The position numbers and the translations under genes were made by a program. This document shows positions 20,279 through 33,459 of a stretch of 64,000 bases of DNA, one piece after another (within the stretch, counting starts at the first letter, position 1; each line of letters begins with the position of its first letter). The notes under the pieces were generated by a model that saw nothing but the letters and a program-made list of their open reading frames with translations, had not been told where the DNA came from and did not search any database. Source of the stretch: Craterostigma plantagineum (taxonomy: Eukaryota; Streptophyta; Magnoliopsida; Lamiales; Linderniaceae); assembly GCA_027422505.1 (NCBI GenBank), contig JAPQWV010000325.1, positions 620,001 to 684,000 on the forward strand, in the 5' to 3' direction.

Positions 20279-20757
20279 TTTCGATCGAAAGTCAAATTGG
20301 ATTTTCTATGAGTTTCGATCGAAACCCTCAAGTGTATAATGATCAATTGAAATTGAAATCGATAGAAACCCTCAAATTGGCCTAAAAACATCTTCCATCC
20401 GTGCATGGTTTCGATCGAAACCTAAAATGATGCCATGCACACGTCATCACACGGCGAAACTTATATGGTTTCGACCGAAAGTGATACTTTCCCATGCCGA
20501 GTTTCGATCGAAACTAAAGTGAGGTCATGATGATGAAATACCTCGGCAAAACTCAAGTTGATTGAAAGTGGAATCGATCGAAACCCTCAAAATTAATTTA
20601 AAATGATCCTCTATCCATGTAAGGTTTCGATCGAAACCAAGATGATGAAATCATGATGTGAGACACGGCGAAACCTTGGAATTGATCGAAAGTGGTTACT
20701 TCTCATGCATGATTCCAATTGAAATTAGAATTTGATGTAGACAAGTTTCGATCGAAA
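20279..20757. repeat. Cluster of the palindrome TTTCGATCGAAA in the Tekay 5' LTR
   Basis: Six exact copies begin at 20279, 20313, 20409, 20502, 20625 and 20746. At least three near copies lie between them (20469, 20572, 20680). Flanks often extend the palindrome to GTTTCGATCGAAAC. Spacing is irregular, so this is not a simple tandem repeat. Confidence 0.85.
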
Positions 20758-21755
20758 CTAGAAATTTATGTATATCAATTGGATAGACTTAATCGAGCGA
20801 AACCTAGCAAATCCAATGACTTTCGCCGAGACACATATGATTTAGAACAAATTAATTCTAACATGACTTAGCATAGAAATCAAATGACTTGGGAAATTTA
20901 ATAAGGCAAATCAATTGACTTGGAGTCTAGGAAATTGATACAAGTCCAAATAAGTAGCGTAACGGAAATTAATTATTTTGACAAGTTAACTAAGGAAACA
21001 ATGTACTAACACTCCAATGATATTATGTTTAAAGGTCGTACGTTCGGAGCTAACGGGGAGGATACTAATTACCTTCGGACGACAGGTAAGTAGAAGTCCA
21101 ACTACGACACACAACTTGATTTACGTGCCTAATTTGTGTGATTACGTGCTTATGTGGTTTCATGACTTCGTAAATTGATTTAAGTATTTAAATGTGGTAA
21201 ACCTATGTTGCATTTACTTGCACCTGCATATGCATACTCACGTGCACACACGAACTCGTGAGGAAGGGTCGTGGGATTGAGTGTGCGTAATGAGGTGTCG
21301 CTTGTACGCGACGAGGACTTGCCGATGTGGGCAAGTGTGTCGGCTCGTAGTTGAGTCAGGGGCTGTCTACTATGCTACCAGGGCGGCGTTTTAGCGTCGT
21401 CGTACTATTATTTTAGATATATATATTGATATCCTGTGGATAGGATTTGGGCATGGCCCGTGGCGGTAAGGTGCGAGCTGGAGGGTGCGACCTGAGGGTA
21501 TAAGCGACACAGGGTGGAACCCTGGTGTAGGCGACCTCAGCGTGGGCTACCAGCGTGAGCGACCGCCGGACAGTCGGGGACGACCGGGATTATATGGCGA
21601 CCTAGGGGAACGATGTGCATCCTAGGGTTCGGCCATCCGGCGTGGACCGCTGTCGTGATTTCCCTGAGGGACGTGAGCTCTTGTGGTGCATAGTGAGATT
21701 AGCCGAGGGCCCTGAGTGACATTAGTCTGAGTACGTTGGTACGATTGATTACATA

Positions 21756-21857
21756 CATCGGCGTGGATTGCCTTTGCGAGTGTTATATGCATCGGCGTGG
21801 ATTGCCTTTGCGAGAGTTATATGCACCGGCGCGGGTTGCCGATGCGGGGGAGTGACA
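21756..21857 (+). repeat. Three 34-bp tandem units in the Tekay 5' LTR
   Basis: Units start at 21756, 21790 and 21824 with CATCGGCGTGGATTGCC or a variant; the third is the most diverged. The same array is in the 3' LTR at 29183-29284. Confidence 0.85.
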
Positions 21858-22266
21858 CATGCACACATGCATGATTTCTACTTACTGAGCCTCGGTGGCT
21901 CATTCCTTACGTTGTGTGTTGTAGGCACCGGCGATCACGGTATGTGACCGTGTTTTGAAGGCAAGGCCAACCTTTTGGAGCTTCGTGCTGCTTTTGGGGT
22001 GGACGTGTGTGTGTGGATGACGACCTGTGAGGCCGGGCGCATAGGAGCTTTTGCTGTGCCGACACAATTGCGCCGTTGTAGTTAGACCACGTCTGGAACT
22101 TAATGTTCGACATGCATTCTTTTGTCTTGTATAGAACAATGTTCCATTTCGTAAATGAAAAATGAAAAATTTGTACGCGTTTTCGGTGCACTTCTTTACT
22201 TACAAACTCGCTAGGCACGTAGAAATGCACTGGGTTAGGCGGTTAGGAAGTTGGGGCGTCACAGGG

Positions 22267-22278
22267 TGGTATCAGAGC
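22267..22278 (+). other. Tekay primer binding site, initiator-Met tRNA
   Basis: TGGTATCAGAGC lies three bases after the LTR end and is complementary to the initiator-Met tRNA 3' end, as usual for this clade. Confidence 0.92.
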
Positions 22279-22410
22279 TTCGGTTACAGGTTCTGTAGAC
22301 TGTCCATACACACACACCCAAAAGAGCGGAAGCGGCCTTGCAAGTAAGTGTTAAGTCTATGTGAATTTCTATGTTTATTGGCCATAGGACAATCAGGATA
22401 GGGTATAAAG

Positions 22411-25400
22411 ATGGTAAGAACGAGAGGAGAGTCGAGTGGTGGCGACGACCAGAACAGGGGAAACACGGCCCCTCCCGACAATCGGGATGCAACGATTTTC
22501 CAGCTAACGGAATTAGTCCGTCAGCAGTCGGCGCAGATCCAACAACTGATCCAACAGAATACTACTAACGCTGGGCCAACTCAGGCGGAAAGGACTGAGG
22601 TGGTGGGAGAACGATTCCGAAGGTTGAACCCACCGACCTTCGAGGACACAGCTGACTCGACAGCAGCTGAAGACTCGTTAAGGACTCTCGAAAGCATGTT
22701 CGTCTATAGCAGGGTTCCGGAGGCGGAGAAAGCCCTCTGTGCTGCGTTCCTACTACGAGGGAGCACAGGACACTGGTGGGACACCATCATGGTGTTGGAG
22801 AACCCCGCTACGATGAGCTGGGAAAGATTCAAGGAGTTGTTCAGGGGCAAATATCTCACCGCCTCTATTCGAGCACAGCGCCTGAATGAATTCATCAATC
22901 TCAGGCAGGGGCCTATGACGGTGGCCGAATACATAAGGAAGTTTGAGCAGCTGTCCAGGTTCGCTGCTCACATGATCAGCACGGAAGCTCTAAAGGTCGA
23001 ACGCTTCCTGGAAGGATTGAAGCCTGAGCTCTACAGGGATGTGAGCATGGCGGGAGTTCAGGGAGCGACTTACTCTCAAGTAGCAGAGAGAGCTATGGTC
23101 GCTGAACAGGCGGAAGCCAGGATCTTGAGGGCACAAGAAGCCAAACGCAAATTCGCGCAAATGCAAGGAGCGCAATGGAGCGGAGGAGACCAGAAACGGC
23201 AGTTCGTGCCTAAAGGGGGCAAGAAGAAATTTCAGAATAGGCCTCCTCAACAGCCTCAGGGGATGATGAATAGACCCCCAAATCCAAACCAGAACCAGGG
23301 AGCAGCGCAGGGCCCATATTGCCAGAGGTGTGGGAAAAGGCACTTTGGGAACTGCAACATGCAAGTCAACACCTGCTTTAGATGTGGGAAGCCGGGCCAC
23401 TTTGTGAGACAATGCCCGGAGGGTGCTTCGGGAAATCAAACCGGGAGTCAGGCAGGACCTCAAATTGTGCCAGCTCGGGTGTACACCATCACATCCGAGG
23501 AAGCAGAGAACAATCCGGAGGTGGTAGCAGGTACCCTACTGGTCCACCAGACTCCCACGTGCATTCTAGTAGATTCCGGGGCGACCCACTCGTTTGCATC
23601 TGTGAAGTATGTGATGAAACTCGGGGTGACGCCTGAGCGAGTAGATTATGAGTATAGCGTAGCAATTCCAAGCGGGGCACCAACTAGGACTAGTCAAATG
23701 TTAAGAAATTGCCCAATCCTAGTCGATAATAGAGAATTACCTGTAGACCTAATAGTCATCCCGATGGACGACTACGAGGTGATCCTCGGGATGGACTGGC
23801 TCTCGAAGTACGGAGCAGTGATAGACTGTAACCGTAAGATGGTTACGTTCAGTTTAGAGGGGGAGGAACCTTTAACCTTCAAGGGGACAGCGAAGAGGAG
23901 AGGCCCCCCGAGAATATCAGCCTTAAAAGCTCAGCGATTAATCAATTCAGGATGCGAGGCATACCTGGTGTTCGCGCTGAAGGCAGAAGAGAATACCCCC
24001 ACGAAACTTGAAGACGTACCCGTGATTAAGGAATTCTCCGACGTATTCCCGGAGGACTTGCCGGGATTACCCCCAGACAGGGAAATTGAGTTTACGATTG
24101 ACCTGGTGCCGGGAGCAGCACCAGTGTCCAAGGCTCCATATCGCTTAGCGCCAACCGAATTAAAGGAGTTGAAGGAACAAATAGATGAACTCCTACAAAA
24201 AGGATTCATTCAGACCAGCTTTTCTCCCTGGGGTGCGCCAGTCCTATTCGTACGAAAGAAGGATGGCTCGATGAGACTGTGTATAGATTACAGGGAGCTG
24301 AACAAGCTGACGATCAAGAACAAGTATCCACTACCCCGAATAGACGACCTCTTCGACCAATTACAAGGCGCCACAGCATTTTCTAAGATCGATTTGAGGT
24401 CGGGCTACCATCAACTGAAAATCCGCAAGGAGGACATTCCCAAAACGGCGTTCAGTACCAGATACGGGCACTTTGAATTCCTAGTAATGCCCTTTGGACT
24501 GACGAACGCACCGGCGGCCTTCATGGACCTAATGAACCGGGTGTTCGAAGCCTATCTAGACAAGTTCGTGATCGTGTTCATAGATGACATCCTCGTCTAC
24601 TCCAAGACGAAGGAGGAGCACGAACAACACCTACGAGTAGTACTCGGGATATTGAGGGAAAAGCAGTTGTACGCCAAGTATAAGAAGTGTGAATTTTGGC
24701 TGGATCAAGTAGCGTTCTTGGGGCACATCGTCTCGGGAGCGGGAATCTCGGTGGACCCGAGCAAGATAGAAGCAATTAGTGACTGGCCGCAGCCGACTAA
24801 CGTAACGGAAGTACGGAGCTTCCTAGGCTTAGCAGGCTACTATAGGAAATTTATCAAGGATTTCTCTAGAATCGCCTCTACGCTGACAAGGTTGACTAAA
24901 AAGAACACGCCTTTTCTATGGAACGAGGAGTGTGAACGAAGCTTCCAAGAACTGAAAAAGCGGCTTACTACAGCCCCAGTACTAACGATACCCACGGGAG
25001 CAGGAGGGTTCTCAGTGTATAGCGATGCCTCGAAGAACGGGTTAGGGTGTGTACTGATGCAGAACGGTAACGTGGTGGCTTACGCCTCACGACAACTGAA
25101 GGAGTACGAAAAGAACTACCCTACACACGACTTGGAGCTTGCGGCGGTAGTCTTCGCTCTCAAGATTTGGAGGCACTACTTGTATGGAGAAAGATGCGAA
25201 ATCTACACCGATCACAAGAGTTTAAAGTATTTCTTCACCCAGAAGGAACTCAATATGAGACAAAGACGGTGGCTAGAATTGGTGAAAGACTATGATTGCG
25301 TAATCAACTACCACCCAGGGAAGGCGAACGTGGTAGCGGATGCACTAAGCCGGAAATCAGTAAGCGCGGAACTTCAACGACTCGACGTGGAAGTCGTACC

Positions 25401-26880
25401 ATTGGGAGAAGTCGAGGTGAAGTTAGCAGCTTTGACTCTACAACCAACGCTACTGGAGCAGATCAAAAAGGCACAGGAAAACGACGAGTTTTACCTGAAA
25501 ACTAAGGGAGCGCAGACGGAGCAGTCGACGACGGATTTCGCATTTCGGGACGACGGAAGTCTATACTACAAGAGTAGATTGTACGTCCCGGACGACGCGG
25601 ATCTTAGACGAGACATAATGACGGAAGCACATACCACGCCATATTCGATACATCCAGGGGCTACGAAGCTATATAGGGATTTAAGGACTAACTACTGGTG
25701 GCCGGGGATGAAAAAGGACGTGGCGACGTTCGTGAGCCAATGCCTCACTTGCCAGCAAATCAAGGCGGAACACCAACGGCCGGCTGGGACACTACAACCT
25801 TTACCAATCTCAGAGTGGAAATGGGACAATATAACGATGGATTTCGTGAGCGGATTGCCAAGGAACGCGAAAGGACACGACGCAATCTGGGTAATCGTAG
25901 ACCGACTTACGAAATCTGCCCATTTTCTGCCGATAAGTACAACATTTACCATGGAGCGGTATGCAGAATTATACATCCAAGAGATAGTAAGACTCCATGG
26001 GACACCCTTAACGATAGTTTCAGACCGCGATTCACGGTTTCTATCTAAATTCTGGACGAGTTTACAAAAGGCCATGGGGACAAAGTTGGCATTTAGTACA
26101 GCATATCATCCGCAAATGGACGGCCAATCCGAGCGGACGATCCAAACACTGGAAGATATGTTACGAGCCTGCGTACTTGATTTCAAAGGCAACTGGAGCA
26201 AGTACCTCCCACTTGTAGAATTCTCGTACAACAACGCTACAATTGGAATGGCTCCGTATGAAGCCTTGTACGGACGGAAGTGCAGGTCCCCAGTGCATTG
26301 GGATGAAGTCGGTGAACGGGCGATGTTAGGCCCAGACATGATAAGGGAAATGACGGAAATTATCACGATGATCCGAGAAAGAATGCGCACGGCGCAGAGT
26401 AGACAGAAGAATTATGCGGATCGGAGACGTAGACCGCTAGAATTCGAGGTGAATGATTGGGTCTTTGTGAAGATATCACCGATGAAGGGAGTCAAAAGGT
26501 TCGGAAAGAAGGGAAAACTAAGTCCGAGATACATCGGTCCCTTCAAGATAATAAAAAGAGTTGGTGAAGTGGCTTACCAACTAGAACTACCAGCGTCGTT
26601 GTCACAAGTACACGATGTATTCCATGTTTCCACATTGCGGAAGTATATCGCTGACCCAAGCCACGTGGTGGTAAATGACTCACAGCACCAACACTTGAAA
26701 CCAGACCTGAGTTATGAAGAAATTCCCGTGGAAATATTAATGCACGAGACAAAGAGGCTTAGGAACAAAGAGATTCCTCTAGTAAAAGTTCTGTGGCGAA
26801 ATCAGTCAGTAGAGGAAGCTACATGGGAACGTGAGGATGAGATGAAAACCCGCTATCCTGAATTGTTCCGAACGGGCTGA
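22411..26880 (+). CDS. gag-pol: Tekay Gag-Pol polyprotein with chromodomain-like C-terminus
   Basis: One intact 1489-residue ORF. The gag capsid region lies around 70-200, followed by two CCHC-type clusters (the clear one CX2CX4HX4C at 322-335). Protease DSG is at 388-390. Reverse transcriptase has FIDD at 723-726, and RNase H begins near 869 (YSDASKNG). The integrase has an N-terminal HHCC zinc domain near 1080-1120 and catalytic D1144, D1205, E1241. The last 60 residues resemble the chromodomain of plant chromoviruses, which guides integration to marked chromatin. No break or missing catalytic residue is seen, and primer site, polypurine tract and LTRs are present. The element could be autonomous, although its 5' LTR is now split by B1. 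Confidence 0.96.
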   Translation: MVRTRGESSGGDDQNRGNTAPPDNRDATIFQLTELVRQQSAQIQQLIQQNTTNAGPTQAERTEVVGERFRRLNPPTFEDTADSTAAEDSLRTLESMFVYSRVPEAEKALCAAFLLRGSTGHWWDTIMVLENPATMSWERFKELFRGKYLTASIRAQRLNEFINLRQGPMTVAEYIRKFEQLSRFAAHMISTEALKVERFLEGLKPELYRDVSMAGVQGATYSQVAERAMVAEQAEARILRAQEAKRKFAQMQGAQWSGGDQKRQFVPKGGKKKFQNRPPQQPQGMMNRPPNPNQNQGAAQGPYCQRCGKRHFGNCNMQVNTCFRCGKPGHFVRQCPEGASGNQTGSQAGPQIVPARVYTITSEEAENNPEVVAGTLLVHQTPTCILVDSGATHSFASVKYVMKLGVTPERVDYEYSVAIPSGAPTRTSQMLRNCPILVDNRELPVDLIVIPMDDYEVILGMDWLSKYGAVIDCNRKMVTFSLEGEEPLTFKGTAKRRGPPRISALKAQRLINSGCEAYLVFALKAEENTPTKLEDVPVIKEFSDVFPEDLPGLPPDREIEFTIDLVPGAAPVSKAPYRLAPTELKELKEQIDELLQKGFIQTSFSPWGAPVLFVRKKDGSMRLCIDYRELNKLTIKNKYPLPRIDDLFDQLQGATAFSKIDLRSGYHQLKIRKEDIPKTAFSTRYGHFEFLVMPFGLTNAPAAFMDLMNRVFEAYLDKFVIVFIDDILVYSKTKEEHEQHLRVVLGILREKQLYAKYKKCEFWLDQVAFLGHIVSGAGISVDPSKIEAISDWPQPTNVTEVRSFLGLAGYYRKFIKDFSRIASTLTRLTKKNTPFLWNEECERSFQELKKRLTTAPVLTIPTGAGGFSVYSDASKNGLGCVLMQNGNVVAYASRQLKEYEKNYPTHDLELAAVVFALKIWRHYLYGERCEIYTDHKSLKYFFTQKELNMRQRRWLELVKDYDCVINYHPGKANVVADALSRKSVSAELQRLDVEVVPLGEVEVKLAALTLQPTLLEQIKKAQENDEFYLKTKGAQTEQSTTDFAFRDDGSLYYKSRLYVPDDADLRRDIMTEAHTTPYSIHPGATKLYRDLRTNYWWPGMKKDVATFVSQCLTCQQIKAEHQRPAGTLQPLPISEWKWDNITMDFVSGLPRNAKGHDAIWVIVDRLTKSAHFLPISTTFTMERYAELYIQEIVRLHGTPLTIVSDRDSRFLSKFWTSLQKAMGTKLAFSTAYHPQMDGQSERTIQTLEDMLRACVLDFKGNWSKYLPLVEFSYNNATIGMAPYEALYGRKCRSPVHWDEVGERAMLGPDMIREMTEIITMIRERMRTAQSRQKNYADRRRRPLEFEVNDWVFVKISPMKGVKRFGKKGKLSPRYIGPFKIIKRVGEVAYQLELPASLSQVHDVFHVSTLRKYIADPSHVVVNDSQHQHLKPDLSYEEIPVEILMHETKRLRNKEIPLVKVLWRNQSVEEATWEREDEMKTRYPELFRTG

Positions 26881-26898
26881 TTTCGGGGGCGAAATCCT

Positions 26899-26915
26899 CC
26901 TTAAGGGGGGGAGGA
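26899..26915 (+). other. Tekay polypurine tract
   Basis: CCTTAAGGGGGGGAGGA lies immediately before the 3' LTR and primes plus-strand synthesis. Confidence 0.9.
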
Positions 26916-29690
26916 TGTAACACCCGGGTTCCCCGTAAGTGTTTAGGGCCAATAAATTAGCGAAATATGATTATATGCATCACGTGCCTTATATGTATTA
27001 ATGTGGTGATTGGGTGATTTATTTAGTTATGTGCTTATGTGACTTACGTGAATCTCGCGTGGAAAATCTCGTGCCTAGGTGATTTTGTGAAATTTGGTAC
27101 AACTAATTAGTACCAAGTGACCCTTAATTGATCTAGGAATTTTCGAAAATTAGGCCAAGGAGAAATTGGGTCATGGATTAAGGTTGAACTCTCAACATGA
27201 TTGGGCTAGGTTTGAATAGAATTAGGCCCAAAACAATTAAGATATATTATGGAACAACCTCCCTTAATTTAGGGATATTTTCGTTACCCAAACCTTAGCC
27301 ACTTAAACCTCACTTAGAAAGCAATTTCAAGTCCACCAACCTTTAGTCTAACACCAAGGAGATAACGAGCAAGGAAGAAGAAGAAGTTAAGGCACAAACG
27401 AGTGAGCTTGGGACTAGGTAACATCTTCTAACCATGATTTTAATGTTTTATTCAAGAATTTACACATTTTAGGACTAAAGGCACGACAAGACTAGGGCTC
27501 GAGTGACTCAAAAACCCAAAAATGTGTTCTAGCCTTGAGTTTGTTAGGATTTAGCTAACCTAAAATTATTTTAGGACTCGTTACTTTAGCCTAGGATGAT
27601 CTCGAGCTAACCTAAGACGTTTTTGGGTCGAGAAATGTTTCACACAACTTAGGAAATCTGGAAATAGGAACCTCATAGCAGTTTCGAGCGCAGGAAGGTT
27701 GAATGTTTCGATCGAAAGTCAAATTGGATTTTCTATGAGTTTCGATCGAAACCCTCAAGTGTATAATGATCAATTGAAATTGAAATCGATAGAAACCCTC
27801 AAATTGGCCTAAAAACATCTTCCATCCGTGCATGGTTTCGATCGAAACCTAAAATGATGCCATGCACACGTCATCACACGGCGAAACTTATATGGTTTCG
27901 ACCGAAAGTGATACTTTCCCATGCCGAGTTTCGATCGAAACTAAAGTGAGGTCATGATGATGAAATACCTCGGCAAAACTCAAGTTGATTGAAAGTGGAA
28001 TCGATCGAAACCCTCAAAATTAATTTAAAATGATCCTCTATCCATGTAAGGTTTCGATCGAAACCAAGATGATGAAATCATGATGTGAGACACGGCGAAA
28101 CCTTGGAATTGATCGAAAGTGGTTACTTCTCATGCATGATTCCAATTGAAATTAGAATTTGATGTAGACAAGTTTCGATCGAAACTAGAAATTTATGTAT
28201 ATCAATTGGATAGACTTAATCGAGCGAAACCTAGCAAATCCAATGACTTTCGCCGAGACACATATGATTTAGAACAAATTAATTCTAACATGACTTAGCA
28301 TAGAAATCAAATGACTTGGGAAATTTAATAAGGCAAATCAATTGACTTGGAGTCTAGGAAATTGATACAAGTCCAAATAAGTAGCGTAACGGAAATTAAT
28401 TATTTTGACAAGTTAACTAAGGAAACAATGTACTAACACTCCAATGATATTATGTTTAAAGGTCGTACGTTCGGAGCTAACGGGGAGGATACTAATTACC
28501 TTCGGACGACAGGTAAGTAGAAGTCCAACTACGACACACAACTTGATTTACGTGCCTAATTTGTGTGATTACGTGCTTATGTGGTTTCATGACTTCGTAA
28601 ATTGATTTAAGTATTTAAATGTGGTAAACCTATGTTGCATTTACTTGCACCTGCATATGCATACTCACGTGCACACACGAACTCGTGAGGAAGGGTCGTG
28701 GGATTGAGTGTGCGTAATGAGGTGTCGCTTGTACGCGACGAGGACTTGCCGATGTGGGCAAGTGTGTCGGCTCGTAGTTGAGTCAGGGGCTGTCTACTAT
28801 GCTACCAGGGCGGCGTTTTAGCGTCGTCGTACTATTATTTTAGATATATATATTGATATCCTGTGGATAGGATTTGGGCATGGCCCGTGGCGGTAAGGTG
28901 CGACCTGGAGGGTGCGACCTGAGGGTATAAGCGACACAGGGTGGAACCCTGGTGTAGGCGACCTCAGCGTGGGCTACCAGCGTGAGCGACCGCCGGACAG
29001 TCGGGGACGACCGGGATTATATGGCGACCTAGGGGAACGATGTGCATCCTAGGGTTCGGCCATCCGGCGTGGACCGCTGTCGTGATTTCCCTGAGGGACG
29101 TGAGCTCTTGTGGTGCATAGTGAGATTAGCCGAGGGCCCTGAGTGACATTAGTCTGAGTACGTTGGTACGATTGATTACATACATCGGCGTGGATTGCCT
29201 TTGCGAGTGTTATATGCATCGGCGTGGATTGCCTTTGCGAGAGTTATATGCACCGGCGCGGGTTGCCGATGCGGGGGAGTGACACATGCACACATGCATG
29301 ATTTCTACTTACTGAGCCTCGGTGGCTCATTCCTTACGTTGTGTGTTGTAGGCACCGGCGATCACGGTATGTGACCGTGTTTTGAAGGCAAGGCCAACCT
29401 TTTGGAGCTTCGTGCTGCTTTTGGGGTGGACGTGTGTGTGTGGATGACGACCTGTGAGGCCGGGCGCATAGGAGCTTTTGCTGTGCCGACACAATTGCGC
29501 CGTTGTAGTTAGACCACGTCTGGAACTTAATGTTCGACATGCATTCTTTTGTCTTGTATAGAACAATGTTCCATTTCGTAAATGAAAAATGAAAAATTTG
29601 TACGCGTTTTCGGTGCACTTCTTTACTTACAAACTCGCTAGGCACGTAGAAATGCGCTGGGTTAGGCGGTTAGGAAGTTGGGGCGTCACA
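26916..29690 (+). repeat. Tekay 3' LTR
   Basis: 2775 bp, uninterrupted. Against the 5' LTR I see C/T near 26997, a one-base difference in a G run near 27273, G/C near 28904 and A/G near 29656. It also carries the palindrome cluster (from 27706) and the 34-bp repeats (from 29183). It contains no gene I can support. Confidence 0.95.
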
Positions 29691-29695
29691 GACCA

Positions 29696-32600
29696 AAGCA
29701 CACTTGAAGCACTTGAGGCGGCTGCCATCCAAAGAGAAGTCGCTCGCATCGAACTCCACGCGCGTACCTATGTTCCACCACCGGAGGAGATCTTTTCACT
29801 AAGTCAATGGGCGGCCCTGGTTCCCAACAACTACAAAGTGGACTTGGACAGTTTTCGGTGCGATGCCCCTGTAATTATAGAGATTCTCAAAGGGCACCCA
29901 CTTCGCCACGCCCTCACTCATGGCGAACCAGAAGCACAGGTGTACCTTCAACAATTCTGGCACACGCTGCAGATTGCTGGACCGCTACGCCTTGCCAAGA
30001 TCTTATCCGCCCAAATCGATCAAGAAACGGTGGTCCTCACTCCCAGAATACTCCAAGAAGCTCTTCAACTCCCGGTCTACTCACCCTACGATCCACCACC
30101 AACTCACGACCAACTCATTGAAGACATAGACAGACTGGGCTATCAACCAGATGCCAAGAAGAAGAAAGGCCCACTTGTCCTCAGTGAAGTCACAACCCGC
30201 AATCTACCACAACCCTGGCGGACGCTGTACCTGCTGGTGAACAAGTGTATGTCTGGAAAGCATGCTGGTCAGGATCGTGGAAACATTCAAATCCTCACAA
30301 TCATGACCGGCATCGCTCACAACCGCAAGTACAACTACGCCGACATCATCTGGGTGGACCTAGTCTCGATGATCCAGCGACGCGACCGGGAAATCGCCAA
30401 GGGAGTCACGAACCGGTTCGTCCCGTACATGCGATGGCTCCCAGCTCTGATCAAGCACTTCCGCCTACACTCAACCAACATCCGCATTCGTCCGGAAGCA
30501 GAACACTTTCAAATCCCAACAGTCGAGAAGTTCGCGAAGAAGAACACACCGGCGAAGGATCGACACGCAATGGTGATCCCGGACGACGTGCTCGCCTACG
30601 CCGACCCAACCAACCCGCACGTCCAAGAATACCGTGCCTCAACCGCCTCCTTCCGTGAAAGCCCGCACCCTCGATCCACTGTCCCTACGGAGCAGATCAA
30701 CCCCCCTGCTCCTAACCTCGGGACTAGCCAACCCCCCACCACTACCTCCAAAAGGTCATCGAGTCACGCCGCATCCTCTTCCACCCGCGTTCCGAAAAAA
30801 CGGGCGCGTAAGGATGACGTAAGCCGTCCCACGGAGCGTCGATCGAAACAAAAACACGATCGACCTCCTCAGCCACAAATAAGCCGAGCCGAACCAATAG
30901 GCACAGGAGGTGATGTGTTCACCTCCCGAGTAGAAGTCGTGGCATCTGGCTCAACCACGCAAACGTCCCCCCTAGTCCACTTATCTTCCTCTCTACAGGA
31001 AGATATTTCATTCCACGAGGAGCCACGTATACCATCGACACCCCACTTGGAGGTGATCGATGTTGAAACAAGCAGTCCCTCGCCTCAGACTGCATCCTCT
31101 TCATGCACATCGAGTCTAGTGCCCTCACTCCCCATAATTCCTTACGTTTCTAGGACACATACACCTCTTACCGCACCACAGAGTCTTCGTGACTCTGTCA
31201 GAACGCTCGGTGATGTCTCTGTGACTGAGAGCGGAAGACCTAGCACGGCCAACATCACAACAACCGTGAGCCTAGGCCATCATTCGATTGAGTCTGTCTC
31301 ATCGATAATGCTAAAGGGAAGTCTGAGTGACCCCGTCTTTTCCAGTCCCGTGCAAACGGGCGGCCGATCGGCGATATTCACCGAGTCGGTGTCAGTTGGA
31401 GTTCTTCGTGACTCCAACTTGTTAGATTTACCCCACTTCGTCACCGAGACCGCGCTAGAGACACGTCTTCAAGAGTTTGCAAAGACTCTTGAGGCGTCGA
31501 TTTTAGATAAAGTCTACGCGCGTCTCGAAGCGTCCACGATCGACAAAGGCAAAGGTGTGGCCACGGAGACGCCACCACCGAAGCAAAATGAAGACGCGGA
31601 CGCTGTTCTCTCCTCCATTTCCGCCAAGGAGCTCTTCTACCTCCTCAGAGCACGATTCGAGACAATGACGGAACTCGACGAGGAGGAACAACAGATGAAG
31701 AAAATCATGTTGCAACCAATGTCTTGCCGCACCCAAGGCGAGACTAGCGGGTTCAGGCGCGACGATCAAGACGATGATCAAGATCGCCGCGAGGGGGAGA
31801 TAAATAGGCAGCTTGGCGCACAATACCAAGGATTCGTACAATCGACGCCGCCCTCCTCCTCTGGACCTGAAACGGCACCCGCAACAGAAACCTCACAACC
31901 CACTAGCCAAACATCCCATTCCATAAACCCCGAGTCACTAACCAAATCACCCTCACCACCACACACCAACGTCTCCAAAACCCTAATCGTCACATCGACG
32001 TTAGAGACCACCTCCACACCGTCTCCACCCACCAACTCCGAACCTCTAACTGTCACATCGACGTTAGAGGCCACCACCACATCTACACCACCAATTACCC
32101 AAATCATCCTCGCCAAGACCATCACCTCAACCGAACCACCTGAATCTCCACCACAACCATCCCCACAATCCACAAACTCCTCCGAAGCAACACCCTCGCC
32201 ATCACATAGCCACACCCCTCTCGACATCGACTCCAACCTGGCAGTCGAGGACGTCTACTGCGCACAAAATGAGATCGAGGCCTACATCTTCAACGATGAA
32301 TGGCTGTACACACCCGCCGACGCAGTAGCAGCCAGGAAGTTGGTGGAAAACGCTCGACGTCTGCTAAAGGAAGCCTCGCTCACGCTGATCAACACCGCAG
32401 ACGACGAGAACGGAGAGGAGTACGACACGGAACCGGCCGAGCTCGAGAACATCCTTCAGTTCCAAGCGCAGCAAACTGAGGCTCCTGCTGCTCAAACGGA
32501 TGTGCCCACGGTGGATATACCGGAAGCACCGTGGGAAAACAAAAAGATCACGGCACCATTTCAGGAAGAGATCAGGAAGAGGATCTGGCGGCGCAAGGAG

Positions 32601-33401
32601 AAGATCATCACAACCTTCGACGAGTATGAGCTGATGAATATCCAGAATTGGAGCGAGAAAAAGAAGCAGCTCTATCGATGGAGTCTTCTCTGCAACAAAT
32701 GCACAAAGAAGACGCTATCCGATGAGGAAAACATCGCTCTGGAAATGAATCGGGCCCCCATCTGCAAAGTCACTGACCTCCGCCACGAGTCGAAAGGACC
32801 TGTCCACTACCCAGTCTTCACAGTAATGAGGCAGGATGAGAGCTACAGCGAAGTCAGTGAGGTGGACTTCAAGTTTCTGCGCCTGGGCGACCTATACAGC
32901 ATGCTGGAATCCATGAAACAGTTCAGACTTGTCCTCCGAAGCTCTGGACACCTCGTACGTGCTGAACCGGTCACCATGGGATATGTGGCTATCAAGCGCC
33001 ACATGCTCCGACAGGTCAGATTCTACGCCACCCACGATCTGCAGATGGCGGTGGAACATAATCTCAAGAAGGTGAACTTGACGCGCCCATCTTTCAAGAA
33101 TGCAGACGACTATCGAGAGGGCGATGTGATCGACGGAGATGATCCGGCGGTCGCCTACTCGAACTACAAAGGAAAGATGAGGCTCCTGCGCTGCTCCGAG
33201 GTGGCAAAATTCTCAGATGGGACGCTCACAATCATTCAAGACAAACTCATGAGAATTTGCCGCATTCTTTCGGAAGAAGATCCCCTCTGCCGATCCAAGT
33301 TCGCGAAGCTCATTGACGCTATTGCTGATAGAATGGTTCTTCGAAGGAATCTCCGCACCTTCGAGTTCAAGCTAGGGCTTCGCGAAACACTCACACGCTA
33401 A
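29696..33401 (+). pseudogene. Element A env-position protein, main part, detached from its start
   Basis: The frame continues the stub at 5693-5709 and is otherwise open to TAA near 33401; with the stub it would be about 1240 residues. The in-frame ATG at 29589 belongs to the Tekay LTR and is not the true start. Residues near the N-terminus share VYLQQFW, VNKC and PQPWRTL motifs with the B protein, and the C-terminal 300 residues also align. The middle is Ser/Thr/Pro-rich with a basic NLS-like PKKRARK segment. No signal peptide or convincing membrane anchor is visible. The family occupies the env position of Sireviruses; its function is unknown to me. Confidence 0.8.
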
Positions 33402-33447
33402 TCCACCATCCCAACGCCCAAGATTCAAGACTCCCAACAATTGACAC

Positions 33448-33459
33448 AAAGGGGGAGAT
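33448..33459 (+). other. Element A terminal polypurine tract
   Basis: AAAGGGGGAGAT precedes the LTR start and matches the internal tracts at 3845-3927. Confidence 0.85.

Larger units (their letters stand above)
5710..22263 (+). repeat. Tekay 5' LTR, split by Sirevirus B1
   Basis: LTR sequence lies at 5710-5809 and 19588-22263; 5810-19582 is the inserted B1 element and 19583-19587 its second TGGGT copy. The spliced length is 2776 bp against 2775 for the 3' LTR. It starts TGTAACACC and ends GGCGTCACA. Inside are a cluster of the palindrome TTTCGATCGAAA, a 34-bp tandem repeat and a strong donor-like site CAG|GTAAGT at 21086. The long stretch 19588-22263 contains no gene I can support. Confidence 0.93.
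5710..29690 (+). mobile_element. Tekay/Del-like Ty3/gypsy chromovirus, complete, with Sirevirus B1 inside its 5' LTR
   Basis: Two direct LTRs (5710-22263, interrupted, and 26916-29690), an initiator-Met tRNA primer site, one gag-pol ORF, a polypurine tract and a 5-bp target duplication GACCA define a complete element. The gene order protease-RT-RNase H-integrase is Ty3/gypsy, and the C-terminal chromodomain-like region with long LTRs points to the Tekay/Del clade. Without the B1 insertion it is about 10.2 kb. The two LTRs differ by eye at about four positions, so the insertion is recent. It landed in the env-position ORF of element A and broke it. Confidence 0.95.

Noticed and set aside
21900..22230. 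Minus-strand ORFs of 79-107 codons at the Tekay LTR end (also 29327-29645)
   Set aside because: Present only because the LTR is duplicated; low-complexity content, no promoter or family resemblance.
22704..26752. Numerous minus-strand ORFs opposite the Tekay gag-pol
   Set aside because: Shadow frames of a strongly coding plus strand, with no domain features.
29589..29695. Start of a 1270-codon ORF at 29589
   Set aside because: The first 34 codons lie in the Tekay LTR and continue by chance into element A's ORF. The real start is at 5693.
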